DNA of 64,000 bases from Belnapia moabensis DSM 16746 (GTDB lineage Bacteria; Pseudomonadota; Alphaproteobacteria; Acetobacterales; Acetobacteraceae): the NCBI RefSeq assembly GCF_000745835.1, contig NZ_JQKB01000018.1, positions 1-64,000 of the forward strand. The letters are read 5' to 3'. The first letter of the stretch is position 1. Each line of letters starts with the position of its first letter. The notes under the pieces are model-generated. The model was not told the origin of the DNA. It was given only the letters and a program-made list of their open reading frames with translations, and searched no databases. The translations under genes were made by a program, and so were the position numbers. Below, piece by piece: positions 33,488 through 42,136 of this stretch.

Positions 33488-34072
33488 ATGTCCACCGCGA
33501 CCGCCGACAGGCCGAAAGCCGCCCAGCGCATCCACAGCGCGGCCAAGGATCTGTTCCATCGCCAGGGCATCCGCGCGACGGGGATCGAGGAGGTCTGCCG
33601 CGTCGCCGAGGCCACCAAGATGAGCCTCTACCGCAGCTATCCGAGCAAGGACGCACTGGTCGCCGCGATCCTCGAGGAGGACGCCGCCGCCTACGACGCC
33701 TGGTTCGCGGAGGCGACCGCTCTCGCCGCGACTCCGGCGGAGAAGCTGCGCGCCGCCATCTCCGCCATCGCCGACAAGCTGGAACGCCCGGACTTTTGCG
33801 GCTGCCCGCTGCTGCTGGCCCAGGCCGAGTTCCGCGACCCCGGCCACCCGACCTTCCGCCTCGTCGCCGCCTACAAGTCGCGCATCCGAGACCAGCTCGC
33901 CGGGCTGGCCCGCGACGCCGGCGCCGCCGACCCGGTGCTGCTCGGTGACACCCTCGCCATGCTGATCGATGGCGCCTGGTGCAGCCTGCCCTATATGGGC
34001 GGTCAGCAGGCCGCCGCCGTGCTGCGGCAAAGCACGGCGGCGATCCTGGGCGCCTTCTGCAAGCCCGCCTGA
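33488..34072 (+). CDS. TetR-family repressor of the efflux operon
   Basis: A 194-residue regulator. The N-terminal helix-turn-helix is IHSAAKDLFHRQGIRATGIEEVCRVAEATKMSLYRSYPSKDALV (15-58, written with gaps in mind). The C-terminal domain has FCGCPLLLAQAEF, with two Cys, and GDTLAMLIDGAWCSL, a TetR_C-like ligand pocket. It is divergent from the RND operon, a classic arrangement for drug-responsive autorepression. Confidence 0.92.
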   Translation: MSTATADRPKAAQRIHSAAKDLFHRQGIRATGIEEVCRVAEATKMSLYRSYPSKDALVAAILEEDAAAYDAWFAEATALAATPAEKLRAAISAIADKLERPDFCGCPLLLAQAEFRDPGHPTFRLVAAYKSRIRDQLAGLARDAGAADPVLLGDTLAMLIDGAWCSLPYMGGQQAAAVLRQSTAAILGAFCKPA

Positions 34073-34105
34073 TTGCGCCTACCGAAACCGGCTCTCGTCC
34101 GGTGT

Positions 34106-34130
34106 CCTTCCGCGGCTCTACCGCGGAAGG
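34106..34130. terminator. Hairpin after tetR
   Basis: CCTTCCGCGG (34106-34115) and CCGCGGAAGG (34121-34130), a perfect 10-bp stem with a 5-nt loop, 34 bp after the tetR stop. Confidence 0.6.
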
Positions 34131-34172
34131 CGGTGCGAGGCCTCGGAAGGCAAGCGGCAATCCGGCCCCTCC

Positions 34173-34203
34173 CCCCGCAAAGCCGCGAAGCGGTTTTGCG
34201 GGG
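34173..34203. terminator. Bidirectional terminator between convergent genes
   Basis: A 14-bp stem (34173-34186 with 34190-34203, one G-T wobble) and a 3-nt GAA loop. A-rich and T-rich segments within the stem let it work in both directions. It ends 4 bp before the stop of the monooxygenase gene on the other strand. Confidence 0.65.
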
Positions 34204-34206
34204 AGT

Positions 34207-35310
34207 TTACTCCGCCGCCACCGCCAGCCCGCCCCGCGCTGCGATCGCCGCCCGCGTCGCCGGCAGCAGTTCGCGCCCATAGGCCTCCGCGTCCTCCAGC
34301 GGGTCGAAGCCGCGGATGAGGAAGGTCGTCACCCCGAGCGCATGGTAGTCGGCTAGCGTCTCGGCAATGCCCTCCGTCGTGCCCACCAGCCCGGTGGTGT
34401 TCGCCCCGGCGCCGACTGCCGCCGCCACCTCGGTCCAGAGCCGCGTGTCGCGCACCCGGCCACCCTTCGCCGCCTCCAGCAGCCGCTGCGAGCCGATGCT
34501 CTCCGGCTTCGGCCCGCCGCCGCCCACGGCATCGGCCCGCAACTCGCGGATGCGGGCGATGATGCGGTCGGCCCGTGCCCATGCCGCCTCCTCCGTCGCC
34601 CCCAGCACCGGCCGGAAGGACATGCTGAAGCGGATCGAGGCTGGGTCCCGCCCCGCCTTCGCCACGCTCGCCCTGACCCGCCCGATGGTCTCCCGCGCCT
34701 GGTCGAGCGTCTCGCCCCAGAAGGCGTAGACATCGGCGATGCGCCCGGCAATGTCGATCGCCACATCCGAGGAGCCGCCGAAGAAGACCGGGATATGCGG
34801 CCGCTGCACCGGCTTCACTTCGGAGAAGCCGCCCTCGAAGCGGTAATAGGTCCCCTCATGGTCGAAGGGCCTGTCCTCCGTCCAGAGCCGCTTCAGCAGC
34901 GCCGTGTACTCTTCCGAGCGCGCATAGCGCTGGCCATGGTCGAGCCAGTCGCCATCCTTCCGCTGCTCTACCGGGCTGCCGCCGCTGATGACGTGGATCG
35001 CCGCCCGCCCGCCGGTCAGCTGGTCGAAGGTGGCGAATTGCCGCGCCGCCAGCGTGGGCGCGATGAAGCCCGGCCGGTGCGCCACCATGAAGCCGATGCG
35101 CTCCGTCCCCGCCGCCGCATGGCTGGCGACCAGCAGCGCATCCGGCGAGGTGCTGCCCCAGGCGACGAGGATGCGGTCGAACCCCGCCGCCTCATGCGCC
35201 TGCGCGAAGCGCCGGATATAGCCGGGATCGACCACCGGCCCCTGCGGCGGATGGATCTCGGACTGCGCCCGGTGCGCTATCATCCCGATGAATTCGAGCG
35301 GATGGGTCAT
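34207..35310 (-). CDS. LLM-class flavin-dependent monooxygenase (SsuD-like)
   Basis: A 367-residue bacterial-luciferase-like enzyme of the alkanesulfonate monooxygenase group; these use FMNH2 and O2 to release sulfite from sulfonates. Typical blocks: VDPGYIRRFAQAHEAAGFDRIL near the start, HRPGFIAPTLAARQFATFDQLTGGR, VISGGSPVEQRKDGD, and YARSEEYTALLKRLWTE. ATG 35310 is preferred over an in-frame start 60 bp upstream. Last gene of an operon whose other members (Bug receptor, acyl-CoA dehydrogenase-like enzyme) are often associated with sulfonate use. Confidence 0.87.
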   Translation of the reverse strand: MTHPLEFIGMIAHRAQSEIHPPQGPVVDPGYIRRFAQAHEAAGFDRILVAWGSTSPDALLVASHAAAGTERIGFMVAHRPGFIAPTLAARQFATFDQLTGGRAAIHVISGGSPVEQRKDGDWLDHGQRYARSEEYTALLKRLWTEDRPFDHEGTYYRFEGGFSEVKPVQRPHIPVFFGGSSDVAIDIAGRIADVYAFWGETLDQARETIGRVRASVAKAGRDPASIRFSMSFRPVLGATEEAAWARADRIIARIRELRADAVGGGGPKPESIGSQRLLEAAKGGRVRDTRLWTEVAAAVGAGANTTGLVGTTEGIAETLADYHALGVTTFLIRGFDPLEDAEAYGRELLPATRAAIAARGGLAVAAE

Positions 35311-35326
35311 CCTGGCCTCTCCCCGT

Positions 35327-36277
35327 TCAGGCGATGTTGAGGCGGCGCAACACGCGCCCGATCTCGGCATGGTCGGCGGCGACGCGGCGCCCCAACTCTT
35401 CTGGCGCCACCGCCTCCGGCTTCAGGCCGAAGCGGCGCAGCGCGGCCGCGACCTCCGGCTCGGCGAGGCTATCATTGAAATCACGGTTGAGGCGGGCAAT
35501 CACCGGCGCCGGCGTCCCACCCGGTGCGAACAGCCCGAACCAAGTCCCACCCGGCCAGTTCCGCCCGATGCCCAGCTCGGCCAGGTTCGGCAGGTCCGGG
35601 AAGGCATCCCACCGGTCCGGCCCGATCGTCGCCAGCGCCCGCAGCCGCCCTTCCTGCGCATGCGGCGCCGCGATCGGGTCGATCACCAGGTGGCAGTCAC
35701 CGGCGACGACGCTCATCGCCGCCGCCGCGCTTCCGGGGAATGGCACATGCACCGCATCGATTCGCGCCTCGTCGGCCAGCAGCGCCCCGCGCAGATGCCC
35801 AGCCGAGCCGATGCCCGCCGAGGCATAGTTGAGGAAGCCCGGCCGCCACCGCCCCAGCTCGATCAGCTCCGCGATATTGCGCACCGGCAGCGCCGGATTC
35901 ACCGCAACGAGGCCGTATGCCTCGCCCGCCAGGGCGACCGGCGCCAAGTCCCGCAACGGGTCGTAGCCGACATGCGACAGATGCGGCGCGATGGTGAGGT
36001 TGCCGGCCGAGGCGTTGAGCAGCACATGCCCGTCCGGCTTCGCCTCGGCGACCATTCGGCTGCCGACCGCGCCGCCCGCCCCGGCCTTGTTCTCCACGAT
36101 CACGGGCACGCCGAGCCGCGGCGAGAGTGCCCGGCTCATGGTGCGGGAGACGTTGTCGTTCGTCGCCCCCGGCGGGAAGGGGCAGACATAGCGGATCGGC
36201 CGGTCGGCAAACGCCTGCGCATGGGCGACGAAAGGCGCGGCCAGGCCGGCGCCGAGCAGAAGACGGCGTGAAATCAT
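35327..36277 (-). CDS. Tripartite tricarboxylate transporter (Bug) binding protein
   Basis: A 316-residue periplasmic receptor. It begins MISRRLLLGAGLAAPFVAHA, a possible Tat-type signal (RR at 4-5). Family patterns: RPIRYVCPFPPGATNDNVSR, VIVENKAGAGGAVGS, and LNYASAGIGSAGHL. No TctA/TctB genes are nearby. It overlaps the upstream 36-residue gene by ATGA. Confidence 0.88.
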   Translation of the reverse strand: MISRRLLLGAGLAAPFVAHAQAFADRPIRYVCPFPPGATNDNVSRTMSRALSPRLGVPVIVENKAGAGGAVGSRMVAEAKPDGHVLLNASAGNLTIAPHLSHVGYDPLRDLAPVALAGEAYGLVAVNPALPVRNIAELIELGRWRPGFLNYASAGIGSAGHLRGALLADEARIDAVHVPFPGSAAAAMSVVAGDCHLVIDPIAAPHAQEGRLRALATIGPDRWDAFPDLPNLAELGIGRNWPGGTWFGLFAPGGTPAPVIARLNRDFNDSLAEPEVAAALRRFGLKPEAVAPEELGRRVAADHAEIGRVLRRLNIA

Positions 36278-36384
36278 CTGAGAATGTCCTGAACCAGTGC
36301 CGGCGGGCGGGCGAGATCAGTCGCCGCCAGGACGCCGAGCGCGATGGAAAGAATGAGCAGGAAGCGGAAGGCGAGGCTGGTCAT
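36274..36384 (-). CDS. 36-residue single-pass membrane peptide
   Basis: ATG 36384 overlaps the stop of the acyl-CoA dehydrogenase-like gene (ATGA), and its own TGA overlaps the Bug ATG (ATGA). One transmembrane helix, FRFLLILSIALGVLAATDLA (6-25), then a short polar tail. The two precise overlaps within an operon are strong evidence of translation. No family recognised; it might be a small accessory subunit of transport. Confidence 0.6.
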   Translation of the reverse strand: MTSLAFRFLLILSIALGVLAATDLARPPALVQDILR

Positions 36385-37529
36385 GCCCGCGCCTCCCCGA
36401 GCGCCGCGCGGCCGGCGGCGAGATGCGCCGCATCCTCGGCCGGCGCGTGCATCCGCGCGCATTGCACGTCGCGCCAGTGCCGCTCGAGCGGCAGGGCCCG
36501 GTCATGCGCATGGTTGCCTGCGAGCAGCGTTGCCTCCTCGACGGCGCGCACCGCATTGCCGGCCAGCACCACCTTCAGCACCCCCGCCTCCGTGGCCGAA
36601 GGCGGCACCCCCGCATCAGCGCTGGCGGCCAGCGCCCCGGTGATCCGTGCATTGGCGGCGAGCAGCCCCTCGATGCGCCCCACCGCCTCCTGCACCCGCG
36701 CGAGCGTGGCCAGCGGCGCGCCGAGGCTGCCCGGCGACCGCGCCTTGACGAAGCCGATGATCCAGTCCCGCGCCGCCCGCGCCACGCCGGTATAGACAGC
36801 CGGCACCAGCACCGCGTTCCACAGCATCTGCACCGCATCCGGCGCCGCCCGCCCCGGCGAGGCGAGGCCGATCGCATGCTCCTCCGGGATCTCCACCCCG
36901 TCGAACACCACGTCATGGCTGCCCGAAGCGCGGAGCCCGAGGTGATTCCAGGTCTCGACGATGCCGACACTCGGCGCCTCCGCCGGCACGAGGAAATTGC
37001 CGACCAGCGGCGAGGCGTCATCGGTGCGGGCGAAGACCTCCATCCAGCGCAGCCCCGGCGCACCCGTCGCATAGCGCTTGCGCCCGGAGATCACCCAGCC
37101 CCTGGCCGTCCGATGCGCCACCGTCGCCGGCAGCCCGCCCCGCGTCGGCGAGCCGAGCTCCGGCTCCACCCGCAACGCATTGATGAGCGCGCCCTCGCCG
37201 ACGGCCTCGCGCTGCACCCGCTCGCGCAGCGCCTCCGGCCAGGCCGGGCTGCGAGCGAGCGCCGCATGCTTCAGGTATTGCATGGCGAGCACCAGCGCCG
37301 TCGCCGGACAGGCCGTGGAGACGCGCTCCACCGCCTCGGCGGCCAGCCGCAGCCCACCGCCCCCGCCGCCGAGCGCTGCCGGCACGGTCAGCCCGAGCAG
37401 CCCCGCCCCGCGCAACGCGGCGATGCTGTCATGCGGAAAGCTCGCCTCCCGGTCATGCCGTGCGGCCGCTTCGGCAATACCCGGCAAGAGCCCTGGCAGC
37501 GCGGCGAGCAAGTGCGGCGCCGCCGTCAT
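36381..37529 (-). CDS. Acyl-CoA dehydrogenase-family (DszC/SfnB-like) flavoprotein
   Basis: A 382-residue flavoprotein with the acyl-CoA dehydrogenase fold. N-terminal domain: DSIAALRGAGLLGLTVPAALGG. Middle: ARGWVISGRKRYATGA and VETWNHLGLRASGSHDVVFDGV. The C-terminal helical domain ends near AGNHAHDRALPLERHWRDVQ. The branch resembles sulfur-compound flavin oxygenases such as SfnB/DszC rather than beta-oxidation enzymes, in keeping with the neighbouring SsuD-like gene. Flanked by four-base overlaps on both sides. Confidence 0.85.
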   Translation of the reverse strand: MTAAPHLLAALPGLLPGIAEAAARHDREASFPHDSIAALRGAGLLGLTVPAALGGGGGGLRLAAEAVERVSTACPATALVLAMQYLKHAALARSPAWPEALRERVQREAVGEGALINALRVEPELGSPTRGGLPATVAHRTARGWVISGRKRYATGAPGLRWMEVFARTDDASPLVGNFLVPAEAPSVGIVETWNHLGLRASGSHDVVFDGVEIPEEHAIGLASPGRAAPDAVQMLWNAVLVPAVYTGVARAARDWIIGFVKARSPGSLGAPLATLARVQEAVGRIEGLLAANARITGALAASADAGVPPSATEAGVLKVVLAGNAVRAVEEATLLAGNHAHDRALPLERHWRDVQCARMHAPAEDAAHLAAGRAALGEARA

Positions 37530-37732
37530 CGGACCGGCCTCCGCACCGGCAACCCGCTGTTGCGCCCGATGACGAGGCCGGCGACGCGCTCCGCCTCAGC
37601 CGGGCTCGGGAAGGTGGCGCCGTCGATATCCTCGACGACCGGATCGGTGGCAATGAACCGCCAGGCTGCGGCATGGGCGACGGCGACGCCGAGGAAGCGT
37701 CCCTGCACCTCGATGGGGCGCGATGTATGCAT
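37526..37732 (-). CDS. 68-residue conserved-context hypothetical protein
   Basis: ATG 37732 with GGGAG 9 bp upstream; the stop overlaps the next ATG by ATGA. The sequence IEVQGRFLGVAVAHAAAWRFIA then FPSPAEAERVAGLVI reads as a small alpha/beta protein. I recall similar short proteins upstream of such dehydrogenase genes in sulfonate-type operons, but cannot name a family. First gene of the operon 37732-34207. Confidence 0.6.
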   Translation of the reverse strand: MHTSRPIEVQGRFLGVAVAHAAAWRFIATDPVVEDIDGATFPSPAEAERVAGLVIGRNSGLPVRRPVR

Positions 37733-38172
37733 GGCAGATGTCTCCCGGCGCGCATGCGGGCGCACCGATCGGGAAGGCTGACGTCATGGTGGAGAAGGAC
37801 GGGCGCTCAGCGCCGACAGCGCATCCCAGGACAGGGTCCGGCGGGGCGGCGCTTTAGCCCTTGGTGACGCGGTGCAAGCTGCATCGTTCAAAATCCGCGG
37901 GGCCGACGCGGAATGCGCCTGCCACGGACCAATATAGCGATGACCGACGGTTATTCGTCAATAGCACAAACCACTATTCACGACGCGTGTTCTCAACTCC
38001 ACGCGATAGGTCATGCAAACCACTGAAAAATTTGGAGGACACGCACCCCATTGGTCGGCAATGACGGCTTATTCCACTGTCCTGTTCTGTATTACACGCC
38101 CTGCGTCGTGCTGACCATTTCGCCCACGCCCCTAGCCTGGGGCCACCGCCCGCGCCATGTCACCCTCAAGCC
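37733..38172. other. Divergent intergenic region
   Basis: About 440 bp between divergent genes, AT-richer than the surroundings. It contains the candidate promoter at 37932-37961. No gene seen. Confidence 0.55.
37932..37961 (-). promoter_or_regulatory. Candidate promoter of the sulfonate-type operon
   Basis: On the minus strand TTGACG (37956-37961) and CTATAT (37932-37937), 18-bp spacer, about 200 bp before the first gene. Found by eye. Confidence 0.45.
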
Positions 38173-39519
38173 ATGCCGATTCCCCGCCGCACCGCCCTCG
38201 CCCTGCCCTTCCTCGGGCTTTTTCCCAGCTCCCTCGCCCGCGCCCAGCCCCCCGCCGCGCCGCCTCCCGTGCTCTTCCTGCACGGCAATGGCGACCACGC
38301 TGCGCTCTGGCAGACGACCCTCTGGCGCTTCGAATCCAATAACTGGCCGCGCGAGCACCTACGCGCTGTGAACTTCCCCGACCCCCTCGCCCGCGACGAC
38401 GACGCCATCCCTCAGCCGCTCCGCAGCAGCAGCCTCGAACAGACCGAGCGCCTGGCCGCCTTCATCCGCGCCTTCCGCACCGAGACCGGCGCCGCCCGCA
38501 TCGCGCTCGTCGGCAACAGCCGCGGCGGCAACCCGATCCGCGACTTCACCGTCCAGCAGGGCGGCGCATCGGAGATCTCGCATGCGGTGCTCTGCGGCAC
38601 GCCGAACCGCGGCGTGATGGATTGGCCCGAGCGCGCTGGCAACGAGTTCAACAGCCGCGGCCGCTTCCTCACCCGCCTCAATGCCGGGCCGGACGACGTA
38701 GTGGCCGGCACTGCCTTCCTCACCCTCCGCAGCGACGCCAACGACCTCTACGCCCAGCCCCGCGCCGTCTGGTCGCCGACGCCCGACCGCCCGACCGGCA
38801 CCGATACCGACGGCCCCGAGCTGCGCGGCGCGACCAACCTCGTCCTCCCCGGCCTCGACCATCGCGAGGTCGCCTACCACGCCCGCGCCTTCGCCGAGAT
38901 GGCCCGCTTCATCGCCGGCCGCGCCCCCACCCGCATCGCCGTGGTGCCGGAGGCACGCCCGGTCCTCGACGGCCTCGTCACCGGCACCCCCGGCGGCGTG
39001 CAGACCAACCGCCCCATCGAAGGCGCGGTCGTCGAAGTCTTCCGCACCGACCCCGAGACCGGTGCCCGCCTCGGCGAGGCCATCCACCGCCGCACCACCG
39101 CCGCCGACGGGCGCTGGGGTCCGGTCATGGTCGAGCCCGGCTGGACGCTGGAGCTGGTCGTCGCCGCCCCCGGCCACCCCATCACCCATATCTACCGCTC
39201 GCCCTTCCCCCGCTCCTCCGCGGTGATGCATCTCCGCCCCGCCCGCCCGCTGACCGAGGCCGACCGCGCCGCCGGCGGCGTGCTGCTTTTCACCCGCCCG
39301 CGCGGCTATTTCGGACTGCCGCGGGACACCATCCTGCTCGACGGCGCCGTCCCCGCCGACATCCCCCGGGGCATCGCCCGCGTCGCGACCTCCACCCTCC
39401 GCCTGCCCGCGGGCGAGCTGGGCCGCCCCATCCCCGCCCTTTTCAATGACGAGCGCCTCGTCGCCCGCGCCTGGCCCGTGGCGGAGGGCCGCATCGCCGT
39501 CGCCGAACTGACCTGGTAG
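38173..39519 (+). CDS. Tat-exported alpha/beta hydrolase with C-terminal beta domain
   Basis: A 448-residue exported hydrolase. The N-terminus (PRRTALALPFLGLFPSSLARA, Arg-Arg at 5-6) is a twin-arginine signal peptide. The alpha/beta-hydrolase domain has the LFLHGNGDHAALW oxyanion region (34-46) and nucleophile Ser 116 in GNSRGG. Residues 270-440 form a beta-rich part (GLVTGTPGGVQTNRPIEGA, TAADGRWGPVMV) like a carboxypeptidase-regulatory-type domain. Probable esterase or lipase acting in the periplasm or outside; substrate unknown. It stands alone. Confidence 0.8.
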   Translation: MPIPRRTALALPFLGLFPSSLARAQPPAAPPPVLFLHGNGDHAALWQTTLWRFESNNWPREHLRAVNFPDPLARDDDAIPQPLRSSSLEQTERLAAFIRAFRTETGAARIALVGNSRGGNPIRDFTVQQGGASEISHAVLCGTPNRGVMDWPERAGNEFNSRGRFLTRLNAGPDDVVAGTAFLTLRSDANDLYAQPRAVWSPTPDRPTGTDTDGPELRGATNLVLPGLDHREVAYHARAFAEMARFIAGRAPTRIAVVPEARPVLDGLVTGTPGGVQTNRPIEGAVVEVFRTDPETGARLGEAIHRRTTAADGRWGPVMVEPGWTLELVVAAPGHPITHIYRSPFPRSSAVMHLRPARPLTEADRAAGGVLLFTRPRGYFGLPRDTILLDGAVPADIPRGIARVATSTLRLPAGELGRPIPALFNDERLVARAWPVAEGRIAVAELTW

Positions 39520-39528
39520 CCCCGCCAC

Positions 39529-39557
39529 TTGACATAGATAGCGACCGCCATCCTCAA
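39529..39557 (+). promoter_or_regulatory. Promoter and operator of the TetR gene at 39575
   Basis: TTGACA at 39529-39534, and in its spacer the interrupted palindrome GATAGCGA/CCGCCATC (39537-39552; GATxGCG..CGCxATC). An autorepression operator is likely. Confidence 0.45.
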
Positions 39558-39574
39558 TCCAGGCGGAGGTGGCG

Positions 39575-40144
39575 ATGCGCGTCAGCAGGGCCCAGGCTGC
39601 GGAGAACCGGGCGAGGATTCTCGCCGAGGCGTCCCGGATCATCCGCGAGACCGGCATCGCCGGCGCCGGCGTCGATGCCCTGACGCGCGCCGCCGGCCTC
39701 ACCCATGGCAGCCTCTATAGCCAGTTCGGCTCGAAGGAACGGCTGGTGGCCGAGGCGCTGGAGGCCGCCTCCGCGGCCAGCGGCGAAAAGCAGGCGCAGG
39801 AACTGCCCCCCGGCGGCGGCATCGGCCGCTTCGCCGCCCGCTACCTTTCGCCCGATCACCGCGACCGCCCCGGCCAGGGCTGCGCCCTCGCCGCCATCGG
39901 CCCGGAAGCCGCACGCCAGGGCGAGCCCGTGCGCGCTGCCTATACTGCCGCCGTCCGCCGCATGGCCGCCCGCCTCGCCGCCGCCCTGCCCGAGGGCACG
40001 CCTGACCGCGAGGAGGAAGCCCTCGCCTGCGCCGCTACCCTGGTCGGCGCGCTGATCCTTGCCCGCGCCGTGGATGACCCGGCCCTCTCCGACCGCATCC
40101 TCGCCGCCGGGGTGAACCACCTCACTCCATCCGACCAGGACTGA
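39575..40144 (+). CDS. TetR/AcrR-family regulator
   Basis: A 189-residue regulator from ATG 39575, with GGCGGAGG 5 bp upstream (an in-frame GTG at 39569 is less likely). The helix-turn-helix spans ENRARILAEASRIIRETG to GLTHGSLYSQFGSKERLV (about 10-55). The C-terminal region (LSPDHRDRPGQGCALAAIGPE) resembles the NemR/AcuR-type group that senses reactive small molecules, with one Cys in GQGCAL. Target genes are unknown; it probably regulates itself. Confidence 0.88.
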   Translation: MRVSRAQAAENRARILAEASRIIRETGIAGAGVDALTRAAGLTHGSLYSQFGSKERLVAEALEAASAASGEKQAQELPPGGGIGRFAARYLSPDHRDRPGQGCALAAIGPEAARQGEPVRAAYTAAVRRMAARLAAALPEGTPDREEEALACAATLVGALILARAVDDPALSDRILAAGVNHLTPSDQD

Positions 40145-40243
40145 GCCCAGTACTCTCCACCAGCCTTGCCCCGGCGCTGGTGCGCCGCGGCATCCATGAC
40201 GGCTGGACCATGGCGGCGCTGCTGGCCCTCGCCTGACCGCGCC

Positions 40244-41290
40244 CTATCCGCCGCGCCTGAGCAACGGCATCACATGCTCGGCGAAGCGGCGCATCTCCCG
40301 CTCGAAGGGCTGGAACTGCGTCAGCAACGTGTCGATGCCCAGGTCGTGGAACTGCCGCAGCCGCTCGGCCACCTGCCGGTAGCTGCCAACCGTCCCGGCC
40401 GAGGTCCCGCCATTGGTGCCGACGCTCTCGTATTTCGCCTGGGTCTTCCGCATGGCGACGGCCGGGTCGGTATTGGCCTTCACATAGTCCTTGATGTCGC
40501 TGTCCTCCGCCGCCAGGGCGAGCAGGCGACGGTATTCCGCCTGCGCCTCCTCCGCCGTCTCCCGCGCGATGACGAAGGTGGAGAGGCCGAAGCGCACCGG
40601 CTCCCCCCACCGCGGCCGGGCCCTGACATCGGCGATCAGCGCCTCGACATTCTCGAGCGGCTGGCCGTTGATGAACCAGACATCGGCCTGCGCCGCGACA
40701 AGGTCCCGCGCCGGCGGGCTCTCGCCGCCGACATAGATGCGCGGCCGCGGCCGGGTCGCGGCGCCCGGCCGCAGCACATAATCCCTGACCTGGAAGAAGC
40801 GCCCCTCGTGCCGCACTTCCTCGCCGCGCATCAGCCGCTCGACCAGCGACAGCCACTCCGCGCCATAGGCATAGCGCTCGTCATGCTCGCGGAAGACGAG
40901 GCCCGCATCCTCGATCTCCTTGCGGTTCCAGGCATTCACCAGGTTGATGGCGAAGCGGCCGCCGCTGATCTCCTCGATCTGCAAGGCCATCTTGGCCAGC
41001 ACGACGGGGTGGTAGAGCATCGGCTTGATAGCGGCGATGATCTCGATCCGCCGCGTCTCCGCTGCCAGCGCAGCGGAGGCCGTCCAGGCCTCCAGCTGGC
41101 CGAGATCGGTGCGGTGCGGGTTCATCGTATGCTGCGCGACGAGGACGCAGTCATAGCCGAGCGCCTCCGCCTCCAGCACCAGCGCGCGGTTGCGCCGCCA
41201 GGAGGCGTCATAGGGCTCCTCCGGGTCCCGCAGCGCGGCGCGGTTGCCATGGACGAGCGCCCAGATGCCGATGCGAAGCGGATGGGTCAT
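40244..41290 (-). CDS. LLM-class flavin-dependent monooxygenase
   Basis: A 348-residue luciferase-like monooxygenase. Marks: MTHPLRIGIWALVHGNRAAL at the start, ALGYDCVLVAQHTMNPHR, IEEISGGRFAINLVNAWNRKE and ATRPRPRIYVGGESPPARD. The NAWNRKE segment fits the SsuD/SfnG (sulfonate or dimethyl-sulfone) group. An in-frame extension upstream lacks family similarity, so ATG 41290 is chosen. It stands alone, convergent with the TetR gene. Confidence 0.85.
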   Translation of the reverse strand: MTHPLRIGIWALVHGNRAALRDPEEPYDASWRRNRALVLEAEALGYDCVLVAQHTMNPHRTDLGQLEAWTASAALAAETRRIEIIAAIKPMLYHPVVLAKMALQIEEISGGRFAINLVNAWNRKEIEDAGLVFREHDERYAYGAEWLSLVERLMRGEEVRHEGRFFQVRDYVLRPGAATRPRPRIYVGGESPPARDLVAAQADVWFINGQPLENVEALIADVRARPRWGEPVRFGLSTFVIARETAEEAQAEYRRLLALAAEDSDIKDYVKANTDPAVAMRKTQAKYESVGTNGGTSAGTVGSYRQVAERLRQFHDLGIDTLLTQFQPFEREMRRFAEHVMPLLRRGG

Positions 41291-41626
41291 CCCTGGTCCT
41301 CCCGGAGCACGATCGCCGGAGGCGTGAATCATGCCGCAAAACAGTAGGCTGTCTCCACTTTGGCAGGTCAAGGCTGCGCGGCGCGTCGATCCATCCGGGG
41401 TCATGCGAGCATCGTCGCGCTGTTCGGGCGCGAAGCAGGCGGGCGGCGAGGATGGCATGCCGCATGGCGGGCCGGCCCGGTGAGCTGCGGGACCCGGCAT
41501 TCGGCCCGGCGCCACCACCACCGGTCCAAGCCCATGGAAGCAATGCGCCGCTGCCGCTCAACGCGTCCGGCGCTGCTCCATCCCGCTCTTTCCTGGCGGT
41601 GCCGGGCACACCATGTCACAGCCACC
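41291..41626. other. Divergent intergenic region
   Basis: Minus-strand TTGACC (41366-41371) and TACTGT (41341-41346) at 19 bp could be a weak promoter for the monooxygenase. No gene seen. Confidence 0.35.
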
Positions 41627-42001
41627 ATGCACCGTTTGCTGATCGCGGCCCTGGCCGCCCTCGCCCTCACGGCCTGCGCCACTCGCGCGGGCTTCGACGC
41701 CCGCCAATCCGCCCTGATCGGCCGCTCCGAGGCTGACCTGGTCGCCACCCTCGGCGTTCCGGTCCGTACCTATGAGGCGGAAGGCCGACGCTTCCTGCAA
41801 TATGAGGAGCGGCGCCTTGTTACCTATCCAGGCTCGCCCGGCTTCTATGGGCGGTATGGCCGCTATCTTGGCGGCGGCTTCGCACCCTCGGTCGAGAGCC
41901 GGTCCTGCGATGTCACTTTCGAAGTTCGTGCGGGACGTGTGATCGGCTTCAATGCGCGAGGGAATGACTGCGTTGCGCCACCGCCATCCTCCACGGTGTG
42001 A
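41627..42001 (+). CDS. Small lipoprotein of unknown function
   Basis: A 124-residue protein with a type II signal peptide: MHRLLIAALAALALTACA, lipobox LTAC at 14-17, so anchored by lipid at Cys 17. The mature part has IGRSEADLVATLGVPVRTYE (SmpA/OmlA-like repeat pattern) and ends with two Cys in ESRSCDVTFEV and RGNDCVAPP, likely a disulfide. Probably an outer-membrane-associated lipoprotein. Confidence 0.75.
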   Translation: MHRLLIAALAALALTACATRAGFDARQSALIGRSEADLVATLGVPVRTYEAEGRRFLQYEERRLVTYPGSPGFYGRYGRYLGGGFAPSVESRSCDVTFEVRAGRVIGFNARGNDCVAPPPSSTV

Positions 42002-42136
42002 TCGCGCTTCGCTCCGCTCCCGCGAATGATCAGCAGGCCGTACTCGCCGCTCGCCGGACCGACCCGCTGGCCGCCTTGTGCGAGAAGCTCGCGCCACCGC
42101 CTATAGCGGCTGGCAGTCAGGCCGCAGCAAACCCGG

